Of a DNA stretch of 44,393 nt, positions 17,189 through 25,513 are shown in pieces. Each line of letters begins with the position of its first letter. Positions within the stretch are counted from its first letter, which is position 1. Position numbers and translations under genes: made by a program. The notes below the pieces were generated by a model. The model was not told the DNA's origin and did not search any database. It worked only from the letters and a program-made list of their open reading frames with translations. This DNA is from Deltaproteobacteria bacterium (GTDB lineage: Bacteria; Desulfobacterota; Binatia; HRBIN30), in the NCBI GenBank assembly GCA_017860575.1, contig JAGDMS010000040.1, positions 1 through 44,393 on the forward strand. Direction: 5' to 3'.

Positions 17189-17651
17189 CATCCAGCCGGC
17201 GCTGCACGTCGTTCTGGTGGCACCGGAGATTCCACCCAATACCGGCAGCATTGCCCGCCTGTGCGCCGCCACCGCGACACGGCTCCACCTGATCCGGCCC
17301 CTCGGTTTTTCGCTCGACGATCGCTACCTGAAACGTGCCGGCCTTGACTACTGGCCGTACGTCGACGTGCACGTGTACGACAATTGGCCGCAGTTTCGAC
17401 AGCAGTACTCCAGCGCGCGCCTGCATTTCTTCTCCGCGCGGGCGGCCCGCAGCTACCTGACTGTCCGCTACGCCAGAGGCGACACGCTGGTGTTCGGGTC
17501 CGAGACGAAGGGCCTGCCGTCGACACTACTGGCCACCCATGCGGACGACACCTACGTGATTCCCATCGCCAATCCGCATGTCCGCAGCCTTAACCTCTCG
17601 AATGCCGTGAGCATTGTGGTCTACGAAGCGCTGCGGCAACTGGCGGGTTGA
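17175..17651 (+). CDS. trmL: tRNA (cytidine/uridine-34-2'-O)-methyltransferase, SPOUT family
   Basis: TrmL methylates the ribose of the wobble base in certain leucine tRNAs using AdoMet. The 158-residue product shows the family hallmarks: HVVLVAPEIPPNTGSIARLC at the start, LIRPLGFSLDD, and the trefoil-knot cofactor site formed by LVFGSETKGLP and IPIANPHVRSLNLSNAVSIV. No ATG is available in frame near the conserved start. A TTG at 17175 gives a normal N-terminus; a GTG at 17154 is the alternative. Either overlaps the DUF1285-like gene (14 or 35 nt), suggesting coupled translation. It converges with coaE, stop codons 9 nt apart. Confidence 0.88.
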   Translation: MPSTDIQPALHVVLVAPEIPPNTGSIARLCAATATRLHLIRPLGFSLDDRYLKRAGLDYWPYVDVHVYDNWPQFRQQYSSARLHFFSARAARSYLTVRYARGDTLVFGSETKGLPSTLLATHADDTYVIPIANPHVRSLNLSNAVSIVVYEALRQLAG

Positions 17652-17660
17652 ACCGCCTAG

Positions 17661-18263
17661 TCAGCCGCGGCTCAGCACGCGGTCCCACAACGTCCGGACC
17701 TCTCGGCGAAGATCTGCAAGCGTACCGGTATTGTGAATGATCACATCCGCGTAGCGCTCGCGCTCGGCATCACGCAATTGCGCTGCGATCCGAGCGTCAA
17801 CCGCGGCGGGCCGGAGGCCGCGCTGCTTTTCCAGCCGCTCAATGACGGCATCCCGGTTCGTCAGCACCAGCCAGACTTCGTCCACCAGCGGAAGCCAGTT
17901 CGCCTCGATCAACACCGCGGCCTCGACCACGATGGGCCGGACGTGCCCCGCAGCGCGATACGCGGCAATCCGCCGTTGGATCTCGGCGAAAATCAACGGG
18001 TGGACGATGGCGTTGAGCCGCGCCAGTGCTTGCGGATCGCTGAACACAACCGCCCCGAGGCGCTTGCGGTCGATGGTTTCATCCGGGGCTAGGATGGCTG
18101 CGCCGAAGGTCGCAATCAGGCGATGCCATCCGTCGCTGTGTGGGCGGTAAGTCTCGTGTCCGACGGCATCGGCGTGAATCACCGTGGCCCCAAATTCCTC
18201 GAGCATGGCGGCCACTGTCGTCTTGCCGGAACCGATGCCGCCGGTCAGACCGATGGCTTTCAT
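17661..18263 (-). CDS. coaE: Dephospho-CoA kinase
   Basis: CoaE phosphorylates the 3'-hydroxyl of dephospho-CoA, the last step of coenzyme A synthesis. The 200-residue product begins MKAIGLTGGIGSGKTTVA, a P-loop at residues 5-16, then VIHADAVGHETY with the conserved Asp, RKRLGAVVFSD, and LNAIVHPLIFAEI. The lid region holds VVEAAVLIEANW and RLEKQRGLR. The start is taken at 18263; an in-frame extension to 18305 adds a low-quality leader. It converges with trmL and is followed upstream by 133 bp without a gene. Confidence 0.95.
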   Translation of the reverse strand: MKAIGLTGGIGSGKTTVAAMLEEFGATVIHADAVGHETYRPHSDGWHRLIATFGAAILAPDETIDRKRLGAVVFSDPQALARLNAIVHPLIFAEIQRRIAAYRAAGHVRPIVVEAAVLIEANWLPLVDEVWLVLTNRDAVIERLEKQRGLRPAAVDARIAAQLRDAERERYADVIIHNTGTLADLRREVRTLWDRVLSRG

Positions 18264-18396
18264 ACTCGCTCGCGACCGGGATGGGCCCCGCCCCATCCAC
18301 CCCACGCGGGTGACACGGCCCGGTTGCTGGCGGCTCGGCGACGCAACCCAGGACGGGGATCAGACGAACCAGCGATGTCGCGTTCGACCAGCGTGG

Positions 18397-18789
18397 TCAC
18401 CCAACGGCGGCAAGGTGGCCATCAGAAGAGCTGACGGCCGCCGTGTCACGAACCGCGTGATGGCGAACGCCCGCCGCATGCTGCCGCCACGTCTGCACGC
18501 CGTTACGCAGATAGTCGGGGTTGATCTCCAGTGTCTCGCAGATGTTCTCAAAGGAGAAATACCAGGTGCGGTCCTGACACGAGATCCACGCGTCGGCTTC
18601 GGCAAACAGTTGATGTCCGTGAATGTCGTGGGCAAAGGCGTACTTCTGATAGCATTCCAAAGCGTCTTGGAGCACTGCCAACATCAGGCGTTTCTCACCA
18701 CGTACGGCTGAGCCACCACGAAACGCCGCATAAAACTGTGCCGGCAGTAACGCGTCCGGTTCAAACAAGCCGAAGGATCGATCAGTCAT
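18397..18789 (-). CDS. Small conserved protein with FSFENICETL motif, function unknown
   Basis: The product has 130 residues and no signal peptide or membrane segment. The core LMLAVLQDALECYQKYAFA, followed by an Asp/His-rich stretch, FAEADAWI and WYFSFENICETLEINPDYLRNGVQTW, matches a family of small proteins I associate with deltaproteobacterial genomes. The second half resembles a helix-turn-helix reading (FENICETLEINPDYLR), so a regulatory or nucleic-acid-binding role is possible but unproven. The ATG at 18789 has a GGGGGG tract about 4 nt upstream acting as a ribosome binding site; longer frames upstream add an unlikely hydrophobic leader. A perfect inverted repeat lies 30 nt before the start. 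Confidence 0.75.
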   Translation of the reverse strand: MTDRSFGLFEPDALLPAQFYAAFRGGSAVRGEKRLMLAVLQDALECYQKYAFAHDIHGHQLFAEADAWISCQDRTWYFSFENICETLEINPDYLRNGVQTWRQHAAGVRHHAVRDTAAVSSSDGHLAAVG

Positions 18790-18818
18790 ACACCCCCCAC
18801 GCGATAATCCGACCAAAA

Positions 18819-18861
18819 CTAGTAGCGGCGAACAGATAAGCCAAATGAAAAAAGCTACTAG
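18819..18861. promoter_or_regulatory. 8-bp inverted repeat upstream of the FSFENIC-motif gene
   Basis: CTAGTAGC (18819-18826) and GCTACTAG (18854-18861) are perfect complements, 27 nt apart, in an A/T-rich island. On the minus strand the second arm is followed by TTTT. It could be an operator, a leader hairpin or an attenuator-like structure. Confidence 0.4.
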
Positions 18862-18963
18862 CCGTGCGGTACCATTGCTTATCGCACCTGGAGCGGACAC
18901 ACGGCAGCGCGGCCCGTGTGGGTCCCGGACCTACGCCGCGTGCGTGACTAGGAATAACCAGGC

Positions 18964-18978
18964 GGGCGCCTCGCGCCC
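18964..18978 (-). terminator. Hairpin after the HU gene
   Basis: GGGCGC-CTC-GCGCCC forms a 6-bp GC-only stem 9 nt after the HU stop codon. There is no T-run, so it may be a weak terminator or a transcript-stabilising stem. Confidence 0.4.
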
Positions 18979-18987
18979 AACCCGGCG

Positions 18988-19269
18988 TTACTTCTTTCCG
19001 AGCACCGCTTCCTTGAAGGTCTTAGCCACCGAGAACCGAACCTTCTTGCGCGCGGGAATCTTGATCTGCTCGCCGGTTTGCGGATTCCGACCCATCCGCG
19101 CCTTGGTCTGCACCTTGCGGAACGTACCCAGGCCGGGGATTTTTACCGGATCCCCTCTCCGTACCGAGCCCACCGTCACTTCAACCAGCGTCTGCAGAAC
19201 GGCATCGGCTTGTTTCTTACTCACGTCCGCCGCATCCGCCAACTTCTGAACCAGCTGCGATTTCGTCAT
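18988..19269 (-). CDS. hup: HU/IHF-family DNA-binding protein
   Basis: The 93-residue protein should bend and compact DNA as a dimer in the nucleoid. It starts MTKSQLVQKLADAADVSKKQADAVLQ, followed by VKIPGLGTFRKVQ and the beta-arm signature RMGRNPQTGEQIKIPARKKVRF, ending FKEAVLGKK. This is closer to HU than to IHF. The ATG at 19269 has a strong Shine-Dalgarno (GGGAGGGAAGGG). The frame extends upstream to 19425 but that part is not family-like. A TTGACA box lies about 80 nt upstream. Confidence 0.96.
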   Translation of the reverse strand: MTKSQLVQKLADAADVSKKQADAVLQTLVEVTVGSVRRGDPVKIPGLGTFRKVQTKARMGRNPQTGEQIKIPARKKVRFSVAKTFKEAVLGKK

Positions 19270-19321
19270 CGCCCTTCCCTCCCCTCGCTGCTCGACGCTC
19301 TCCTGCCGAGCCAGTTGTGGC

Positions 19322-19353
19322 GTATAACTGCAACGGGCACGCGTTGGTGTCAA
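19322..19353 (-). promoter_or_regulatory. Possible promoter of the HU gene
   Basis: A consensus TTGACA (19353-19348, minus strand) is followed by TTATAC (19327-19322) with a long 20-bp spacer. The -35 is perfect but the spacing is unfavourable. Confidence 0.35.
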
Positions 19354-19435
19354 GCAAAATTTGCCTGAAAAGTGCGCTTGGCCGCGTTTTTGTGCTGTAT
19401 CAGCCATGCCGACGCGCGCCGTCACTGCATCGGGC

Positions 19436-20752
19436 TCAATCGTAGTATTCCAAACCGAGGTGGGTGATCAGCTCTTCGCCACGCAGGAAGCGCAGCGTGT
19501 TTTTGAGCTTCATGAGCTGGATGAACAAATCATGCTCGGGGTAAAGACCCGGGGCGGTTTGCGGACTCTTGAAGTAGAAGGAGAGCCATTCCTGGATGCC
19601 CTTCATCCCCGCACGCTGCGCAAGGTCGAGCAACAACGCCAGGTCGAGCACCAAGGGCGCAGCCAAGATCGAGTCTCGGCAGAGGAAGTTGATCTTGATT
19701 TGCATCGGGTAACCGAGCCAACCAAAGATATCGATGTTGTCCCACCCTTCCTTGTTGTCGCCGCGCGGGGGATAGTAGTGGATATTCACCCGGTGCACGT
19801 AGTCTTTGTACAGCTCGGGGTAGATTTCCTCCTGCAGGATCACATCGAGGACCGACAGCTTGCTCTCTTCCTTGGTCTTGAACGACGACGGTTCGTCCAG
19901 CACCTCGCCATCGCGATTCCCCAGGATATTGGTGGAAAACCATCCTGTGAGACCGAGCAAGCGGGCCTTGAGACCCGGCGCGATGATCGTTTTCATCAGC
20001 GTCTGCCCGGTCTTGAAATCCTTTCCGCAAATGGGCACGTGCTTCCGCTCGGCGAGTTCGATCAACGCCGGGACGTCGACGGTGAGATTCGGCGCCCCGT
20101 TGGCGAATGGGATACCGAGGGACAGCGCCGCATAGGCGTAGATCATGCTCGGCGCAATGGCCGCATCGTTGGCACGCAGTCCGTTCTCGAAATCGGCGAG
20201 CGACGCGTGCACCGCGCCCGGCCGCAGAAAGCTCTCGGTGCTGCCGCACCAGACCATGACCATGCGCGACACGCCGGTCGCCGCGCGAAAGGCATGGATA
20301 TCGGCCATCAGCTGGTCGGCCAGGTCGAGCTTGTGGGCGCCGACCTTCACATGCGGACCATCGAGGCGTTTGACGTAGTCACGCGAGAACACCGCCGGCC
20401 ACGGTTTGACGGCCTCCAATTCCGGCTGCACACGATCGAGCAAGGCGGGTTCCACCACGCGCGCACGGACGGCCGCCTGATACGCGTTGTCCGGGAAGAT
20501 GTCCCAGGCGCCGAAAACGAGCGCGTCGAGATCCGCCAATGGCACGAAGTCGCGGATCCGCGGTGTCCGCTTGTCGGTCCGCTTGCCGAGCCGGATGGTG
20601 CCGAGCTGCGTCAGCGAGCCAATGGGCTGGCCGATGCCCTTCTTCAACAGCTCGACCCCAGCGATGAAGGTGCTGCTCACGGCTCCCAACCCGACCAGCA
20701 GGACGCCCAGTTTCCCCTCGGCCTCGGCAATTGCGGTTCGCGTACCCATCAT
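19436..20752 (-). CDS. ino1: Inositol-3-phosphate synthase
   Basis: The enzyme converts glucose 6-phosphate to 1D-myo-inositol 3-phosphate with catalytic NAD, the first step to inositol and inositol lipids or solutes. The 438-residue product has the NAD-binding loop VLLVGLGAVSSTFIAG (residues 17-32), the active-site segments PICGKDFKTGQTLMKT and LTGWFSTNILGNRDG, and KEESKLSVLD near the conserved lysines. The length lies between archaeal and eukaryotic forms. The start codon overlaps the stop of the upstream histidine phosphatase as ATGA (20752-20749), which indicates translational coupling and fixes the start; a second ATG follows immediately. Confidence 0.93.
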   Translation of the reverse strand: MMGTRTAIAEAEGKLGVLLVGLGAVSSTFIAGVELLKKGIGQPIGSLTQLGTIRLGKRTDKRTPRIRDFVPLADLDALVFGAWDIFPDNAYQAAVRARVVEPALLDRVQPELEAVKPWPAVFSRDYVKRLDGPHVKVGAHKLDLADQLMADIHAFRAATGVSRMVMVWCGSTESFLRPGAVHASLADFENGLRANDAAIAPSMIYAYAALSLGIPFANGAPNLTVDVPALIELAERKHVPICGKDFKTGQTLMKTIIAPGLKARLLGLTGWFSTNILGNRDGEVLDEPSSFKTKEESKLSVLDVILQEEIYPELYKDYVHRVNIHYYPPRGDNKEGWDNIDIFGWLGYPMQIKINFLCRDSILAAPLVLDLALLLDLAQRAGMKGIQEWLSFYFKSPQTAPGLYPEHDLFIQLMKLKNTLRFLRGEELITHLGLEYYD

Positions 20753-21318
20753 GCTGTACCAATAGGCAACCACCGGTGGCGGCGCAAGCGAAACGGCGCC
20801 GCCCGAAGTTGGCACGAGCCGTGCCCGCGCCACAGCGCCAGCATGACACCACCGTGGCTCACCACGACGACTTCCTCGCCGACACTGCCGCGGACCAGCC
20901 GCTCGAAGGCGGGCACCGCCCGTTCGAACACGTCGACCAGCGACTCCCCCCCTGGCGGTCGCCAGTGCCACCGCGACCCTTCATGGTAGGCCGCGTCGCT
21001 GAGCATGACCTCGTAGGGCTGGCCGGCGAAGACGCCGAAATCTTGCTCGCGCAGTTCCGCTTCCGGCCGCACCCCGAGTCGCAGCACCTCGCCGATGATC
21101 TCCGCCGTCTGCCAGGCTCGCGCGAAGGGACTGGCCACAATGCGCGCGGGACGAAAGTGCCGCGCGATACGGTCCGCAGTGGCCCGCGCTTGCGCGCGGC
21201 CCGTATCGGTCAACGGCACCTCGGGGCTTTGCGTGAATGTGCGGTCGCGGTTGCCCTCGCTCTCGCCATGGCGCACGAGAATGAAGCGGCCGGCACGATC
21301 GCGGTCCTGCGAAGTCAT
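20749..21318 (-). CDS. Histidine phosphatase family protein (phosphoglycerate-mutase-like)
   Basis: The 189-residue product has the hallmark RHG motif (FILVRHGESEGN, His17), PLTDTGRAQA, the VASPFARAWQTAEII segment with conserved Arg, the acid/base Glu in AELREQDFGVFAGQ, and the second His in VVVVSHGGV. The short length and motif set fit the phosphatase branch (CobC/GpmB-like) more than a true 2,3-bisphosphoglycerate-dependent mutase. Its stop overlaps the start of inositol-3-phosphate synthase by 4 nt. That coupling makes inositol phosphate a plausible substrate, but this is inference. The start at 21318 is chosen to place the RHG motif near the N-terminus. Confidence 0.88.
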   Translation of the reverse strand: MTSQDRDRAGRFILVRHGESEGNRDRTFTQSPEVPLTDTGRAQARATADRIARHFRPARIVASPFARAWQTAEIIGEVLRLGVRPEAELREQDFGVFAGQPYEVMLSDAAYHEGSRWHWRPPGGESLVDVFERAVPAFERLVRGSVGEEVVVVSHGGVMLALWRGHGSCQLRAAPFRLRRHRWLPIGTA

Positions 21319-21394
21319 ACGAAGGCGGTCCCCAGATTCCGAACGAGCGCCTCCTCTCCTTAGCGGTGCGCGCGGCACGCTGCAAAGGCCGTGC

Positions 21395-23152
21395 TTACGG
21401 CTGCGCTGGCAGGCAGGTCAGCCGCACACGGTTGCGATCGATCCGCCCGTCGCTGGCGGTAGCGGAGAGGCGGATCCAGCCGACGCCCGGCGCACGCCCC
21501 ACTGGTACCACGAAGGCAATGGGCGCGGTACAGACACTCTGATCGGCAAGGGGCAGTGCCGGAAGCGCCGCGCGGATGGCCGCCGCATTGCCGACGTCGA
21601 CGCCCCCGGCCCCTGAGCTGGGGCGTGGCGAGAGCAACTCGTACCCCACGAGCGACGCATCAACTGCGCAACTCGGCACTCGCCGATCGGGCACGTTGAA
21701 GCAGGCCGAGACCGTGAAGGTACATTGGCCAGGAATTGGGTCCGCGTCACACGCCGGATCATTGTCGCGGCACACGGCGCTCGGAAAGGGCAAGGCACTG
21801 GCAATCGCGGGCGGCGCAATCGCCCATTCGACAAGGCAATCACTCTGCCGCTGCCCGCCGCCAGCCATCGGCTGCACGGCATTCACCACCGCGTTCATCG
21901 CGGCCAAGGCGTTGAGACGCGGAAAGGTCAAGCCCGTCAACGCGTCGAAGATTGGCACCCCCGTGGACTTGAGGACGCTCGCAAGCGCGTCCGCCTGCAG
22001 GTCCGGATTCAGTGCCAGCAACAACGCCGCCGTCCCCGTGGCGTGCGGCGTGGCCATCGACGTACCGCTGTCAAACGAGATGGAGAGGCCGGGGCCGGTC
22101 GAAATGATGGCCTGCCCGGGGGCCATGAGCGCGAGCCCGGCGTTCCTGTTGGTAAACGTGGCCACGGTATCCTGCTTGGTCACCGCCCCAACCGCCACCG
22201 CCGCACTGACGCATGCGGGCATGGTCATTTGATCACCCAATCCGCTGTTGCCGGACGCCGCAAACGTCAGCGTCCCCCGTGCGCGTAACGGCTCGATTGC
22301 CTGCGCAAACAGGACGGCGTAGCCGTTCGGGTTGGCCACCTGGTCGCACTGGCCCGGATAGGTATCGTAACTGGCCAGGCTCATGTTGACCACCTGAATA
22401 TCGGCGCGATTGGCAGCGATCCAGTCGAGCGCTGCAAGCCAGTCGGACAGATATCCTGAATTGTTGTCGGCCAACACTTTGATGGCAACCACCTTCGCGC
22501 CGGGCGCCACGCCCGGCGGCGCGATGATACCCTTCGACACGACGATCCCTGCCACGTGGGTACCGTGCACGGCACTGCTGGCGGCGCTCCCCGGCCCAGA
22601 CTGTCGTGGGGTGCCGTCGGGACAACATTTGTTCTGACTGCAAAAGCATTCCTCCGCGACGAGGCTCCCCGCCAGGTCGGGATGCGTCGCTTCGATGCCA
22701 GTATCCAGTATGGCGACCGTGACCCCCTGTCCCATGTCCTCACGGCGGTGAACGGCATCGGCGCGGATCTGCGGCACACTCTGCGCCAGGGCGGCAGTGC
22801 CGCGCAGCATGGGCTCGACCCGCAGCACTCCGGGGTCATCGAGGAGTTGGCGCACCCCCTGCGCCGTGACGGTGGCCGTGAAACCGGTGACCAGTTCGAA
22901 CTGATGGCGCACGCGAACAGCGGGCGCCGCGAGCCGCGACAACAGCGCCTCGCGGCTCTTCCCGACGACCCGCCGGCGCTCGGCCACGTTGGCACGCGGC
23001 AATGCGGGCGCGGAGAACACCACCAGCACCTCCGACTCACCTCCCTCCTCAACCTGGCGGGCGACGAGCGGAGCGAGCCGGGACGTCTGTCCGAATGCCG
23101 TGGCAGCCAGCGCCAGCCAGCACCACGTCACCACGCAACGGGTCGGGTCCAT
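21395..23152 (-). CDS. Secreted subtilisin-like (S8) serine protease
   Basis: The 585-residue protein has a short signal peptide (VVTWCWLALAATAFG) and an I9-like propeptide region (about 22-120). The catalytic domain shows Asp150 (VAILDTGIEATHPDL), His196 (VHGTHVAG) and Ser365 (GTSMATPH), with the oxyanion Asn in AASGNSG. A Cys-rich insertion (EECFCSQNKCCPDG) sits between Asp and His, and the C-terminal 180 residues have paired Cys (CRDNDPACDAD, CTFTVSACF) that may form a disulphide-bonded domain. No anchor or sorting signal is visible. The ATG at 23152 is preferred over a TTG at 23188. It is divergent from the reductase gene at 23239. Confidence 0.9.
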   Translation of the reverse strand: MDPTRCVVTWCWLALAATAFGQTSRLAPLVARQVEEGGESEVLVVFSAPALPRANVAERRRVVGKSREALLSRLAAPAVRVRHQFELVTGFTATVTAQGVRQLLDDPGVLRVEPMLRGTAALAQSVPQIRADAVHRREDMGQGVTVAILDTGIEATHPDLAGSLVAEECFCSQNKCCPDGTPRQSGPGSAASSAVHGTHVAGIVVSKGIIAPPGVAPGAKVVAIKVLADNNSGYLSDWLAALDWIAANRADIQVVNMSLASYDTYPGQCDQVANPNGYAVLFAQAIEPLRARGTLTFAASGNSGLGDQMTMPACVSAAVAVGAVTKQDTVATFTNRNAGLALMAPGQAIISTGPGLSISFDSGTSMATPHATGTAALLLALNPDLQADALASVLKSTGVPIFDALTGLTFPRLNALAAMNAVVNAVQPMAGGGQRQSDCLVEWAIAPPAIASALPFPSAVCRDNDPACDADPIPGQCTFTVSACFNVPDRRVPSCAVDASLVGYELLSPRPSSGAGGVDVGNAAAIRAALPALPLADQSVCTAPIAFVVPVGRAPGVGWIRLSATASDGRIDRNRVRLTCLPAQP

Positions 23153-23238
23153 GCGGTCGAGTAGATCGGGAGTCGGGGTCCCGGTCAAGCAACCCGCCGC
23201 GGCGCGACCGACGTTGACGCCCCTGCCGCGCGGCCGCT

Positions 23239-24354
23239 ATGCACCAAGCGATGGCGCAAAAACCGATCGCGGTGCTGGGTGCCACGGGCTACACGGGGCG
23301 GCTGATCGTCCGGGAACTGCAGCGGCGTCAGGTCCCCGTCCTCGCCGCAGCACGCTCGCGTACGAAGCTGCAGGAACTGGCGACAAACCTGGGGGCACTC
23401 GACCTGATCGAAACAGACGTGCGGGATCCCGCTGCGCTGGAACGGTTGGCACGGCGCAGCGCGGTCATCATCAACACCGTCGGTCCCTTCGCGGATCTCG
23501 GCGAGCCGGTGGTGCAGGCGGCGATCACCCACGGCGCCCACTACCTCGACACCACGGGCGAACAGCCGTTTGTGCGGGCTATGATGGCATACGACGAACG
23601 CGCGCGGGAGCAGGGGGTCGCGGTCGTACCCGCCCAGGCATTTGAGATCGCCGTGGCGGATTGTGCAGCCAGCGTCGCGGCGGAAGGGTTTCGGGACGTC
23701 GGCACGATTCAGATCACCTACCGGACCCGTTTTCACGCGAGCCAGGGAACACAGCGCACCGTTTTGCGCATGCTGCAGCGCCCCGGCCAGGTGTATGCCG
23801 GCCGCAAGTGGATGGAGGAGCGGCTCGCACAGCACGTCCGCGCCGTCAACTTCCCCAGCCCGGTCGGCCGCGTGGCAGCAGTGAGTTTCCCGGGCGCGGA
23901 GATCATCACCATTCCGCACCATCTCACCGTGCGCGAGGTGCGCACGTTCATGAGCCTGCCGCCGATCGCGGCGCGCGTCATTTCCGCTACCGCCCCCATC
24001 CTGCAGGCGCTCTTGAGGTCGCCATTGTCCCGCGTGTTCAACGGCATCATCGGCACGGGCACGGACGGCCCGGACGAGGCGACGCGCGCACACGACGAGT
24101 TCCACATCGCCATCGACGTGCGCGGGGTGCGCGCCGGCGCCGCCTGTCACCGCCGCCTGCTGGCGCACGGCCACGATCCGTACGGTTTGACCGCCGTGCT
24201 GGCCGCGCGTGGTGCCGAGTGGTTGTGTGGCGACAACTTCGACCGCAGCGGGGTGTTGGCACCAGCCGCAGCGTTCGATCCGCCGGCAGTGCTGGAACAC
24301 GTGCGACAGTTCGGTCTAACGTACGAGATCCGTGAGGAGTCCGGTCGGTCGTAA
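23239..24354 (+). CDS. Saccharopine dehydrogenase-like NAD(P)-binding reductase
   Basis: The 371-residue product starts with a Rossmann fold (IAVLGATGYTGRLIVREL, residues 10-27) followed by VLAAARSRTKL and VIINTVGPFADLGEPVVQAA, which are typical of the saccharopine-dehydrogenase-like family that also includes mycobacterial trans-acting enoyl reductases. HYLDTTGEQPFV is another family block. Its substrate is unknown; related proteins act on lipid or polyketide intermediates, while lysine metabolism is unlikely without partner genes. Starts at 23239 and 23251 (MAQKP) are both possible. It is followed by nagZ after 98 nt. Confidence 0.85.
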   Translation: MHQAMAQKPIAVLGATGYTGRLIVRELQRRQVPVLAAARSRTKLQELATNLGALDLIETDVRDPAALERLARRSAVIINTVGPFADLGEPVVQAAITHGAHYLDTTGEQPFVRAMMAYDERAREQGVAVVPAQAFEIAVADCAASVAAEGFRDVGTIQITYRTRFHASQGTQRTVLRMLQRPGQVYAGRKWMEERLAQHVRAVNFPSPVGRVAAVSFPGAEIITIPHHLTVREVRTFMSLPPIAARVISATAPILQALLRSPLSRVFNGIIGTGTDGPDEATRAHDEFHIAIDVRGVRAGAACHRRLLAHGHDPYGLTAVLAARGAEWLCGDNFDRSGVLAPAAAFDPPAVLEHVRQFGLTYEIREESGRS

Positions 24355-24452
24355 CCCAAAGCGGCAGGTCACGACCCCGCGCGTGCCTTGCGCTGCGGCC
24401 CAGCAAGCAGGTAGTGGTGGCAGCCTGCGGGGTACGCGCAAGGCGGTTGGCG

Positions 24453-25511
24453 ATGTCACATCACGACACACGGGTCACTGCGGCCGAGATCGGCGGGCTC
24501 TTCCTCGTGGGCATTCCCGGCCCGCAACTCGACCCGGACACGCAGCGGCTGCTCGAACGGATCCACATCGGCGGTGTCGTCTTGTTTCGCCGGAACGTCG
24601 ATTCCCCGGCACAGATTGCGCGACTGACCGCAGCCCTACATGCCCTCCCCTCGGCCCCCCTGGTGGCGATTGACCACGAGGGGGGCCGCGTGTTGCGGCT
24701 GGGAGAGCCCTTCACCCAGTTTCCACCCGTCGCACGCGTAGGCCACAGCGGTGATGCCAATCTTGCTTTCCGCGTCGGGCAGGCCATGGCTGAGGAACTC
24801 CGCAGCGTCGGCATCGACCTCAATTTCGCACCGGTGCTCGACGTGGATTCGAACCCGGCCAATCCCATCATTGGCGACCGGGCATTCAGCAGCGATCCCG
24901 CGGTCGTGAGCCAGTGTGGGATCGCCATGATGCGCGGTTTGCTCGCCGGCGGAGTGATCCCCTGCGGCAAGCATTTCCCCGGCCACGGCGATACGGTAGC
25001 GGATTCGCATCTCGAACTCCCGGTCGTCCGGCGCTCGCGTGCAGAGTTGGAGCGCACTGAGCTGGTTCCCTTCCGCGCCGCCATTGCGGCGGGTATTCCG
25101 ATGCTGATGACGGCTCACGTCGTCTATCCGGCTTTGGACCCCACACGCCCGGCCACGGTGTCCCCGGCCGTTCTCACGGATCTCCTGCGCACTGAACTGT
25201 GCTTCGACGGCGTCATCGTCAGCGACGACCTCGAAATGCGAGCGATCGCCGACCACCACGCGATCGGTGCGGCCGCGGTCGCGACGCTGCAAGCCGGCGC
25301 TGACGCGCTGCTCGTGTGCCAGGATCTGCATCAGGCCGAACGCGCCGTCCAGGCCGTCGCGCAGCGCATCGCCGACGGCGCGTTGCCCACCGCGACGGTG
25401 CGGGCGGCGGTCGCCCGCCTGGAGCGGCTGCGGCAGCGGCGCCCGCCCGGTCAGCCCGCAGCGTGTGCACTGCCGAGCGCGGCCCATCGGGCGCTCGCGC
25501 AGAGCTGCTGA
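24453..25511 (+). CDS. nagZ: Beta-N-acetylhexosaminidase (GH3, peptidoglycan recycling)
   Basis: NagZ removes N-acetylglucosamine from anhydromuropeptides in the cytoplasm. The 352-residue product has VAIDHEGGRVLRL (about 71-83), LNFAPVLDVDSNPANPIIGDRAF, the loop KHFPGHGDT (173-181) with the general acid His178, and VSDDLEM with the nucleophile Asp258. The ATG at 24453 has AAGGCGG six bases upstream and gives a family-like N-terminus; the earlier GTG at 24414 is less likely. No signal peptide is present, as expected. It converges with mtnA with only 2 nt between stop codons. Confidence 0.95.
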   Translation: MSHHDTRVTAAEIGGLFLVGIPGPQLDPDTQRLLERIHIGGVVLFRRNVDSPAQIARLTAALHALPSAPLVAIDHEGGRVLRLGEPFTQFPPVARVGHSGDANLAFRVGQAMAEELRSVGIDLNFAPVLDVDSNPANPIIGDRAFSSDPAVVSQCGIAMMRGLLAGGVIPCGKHFPGHGDTVADSHLELPVVRRSRAELERTELVPFRAAIAAGIPMLMTAHVVYPALDPTRPATVSPAVLTDLLRTELCFDGVIVSDDLEMRAIADHHAIGAAAVATLQAGADALLVCQDLHQAERAVQAVAQRIADGALPTATVRAAVARLERLRQRRPPGQPAACALPSAAHRALAQSC

Positions 25512-25513
25512 GT

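Noticed and set aside
19361-20989. 542-codon plus-strand frame opposite inositol-3-phosphate synthase
   Set aside because: It is the antisense of a clearly conserved enzyme; its Arg/His/Gln-rich composition is typical of shadow frames in GC-rich DNA.
23185-24300. 371-codon minus-strand frame
   Set aside because: It is antisense to the saccharopine-dehydrogenase-like gene, which has a clear Rossmann motif.
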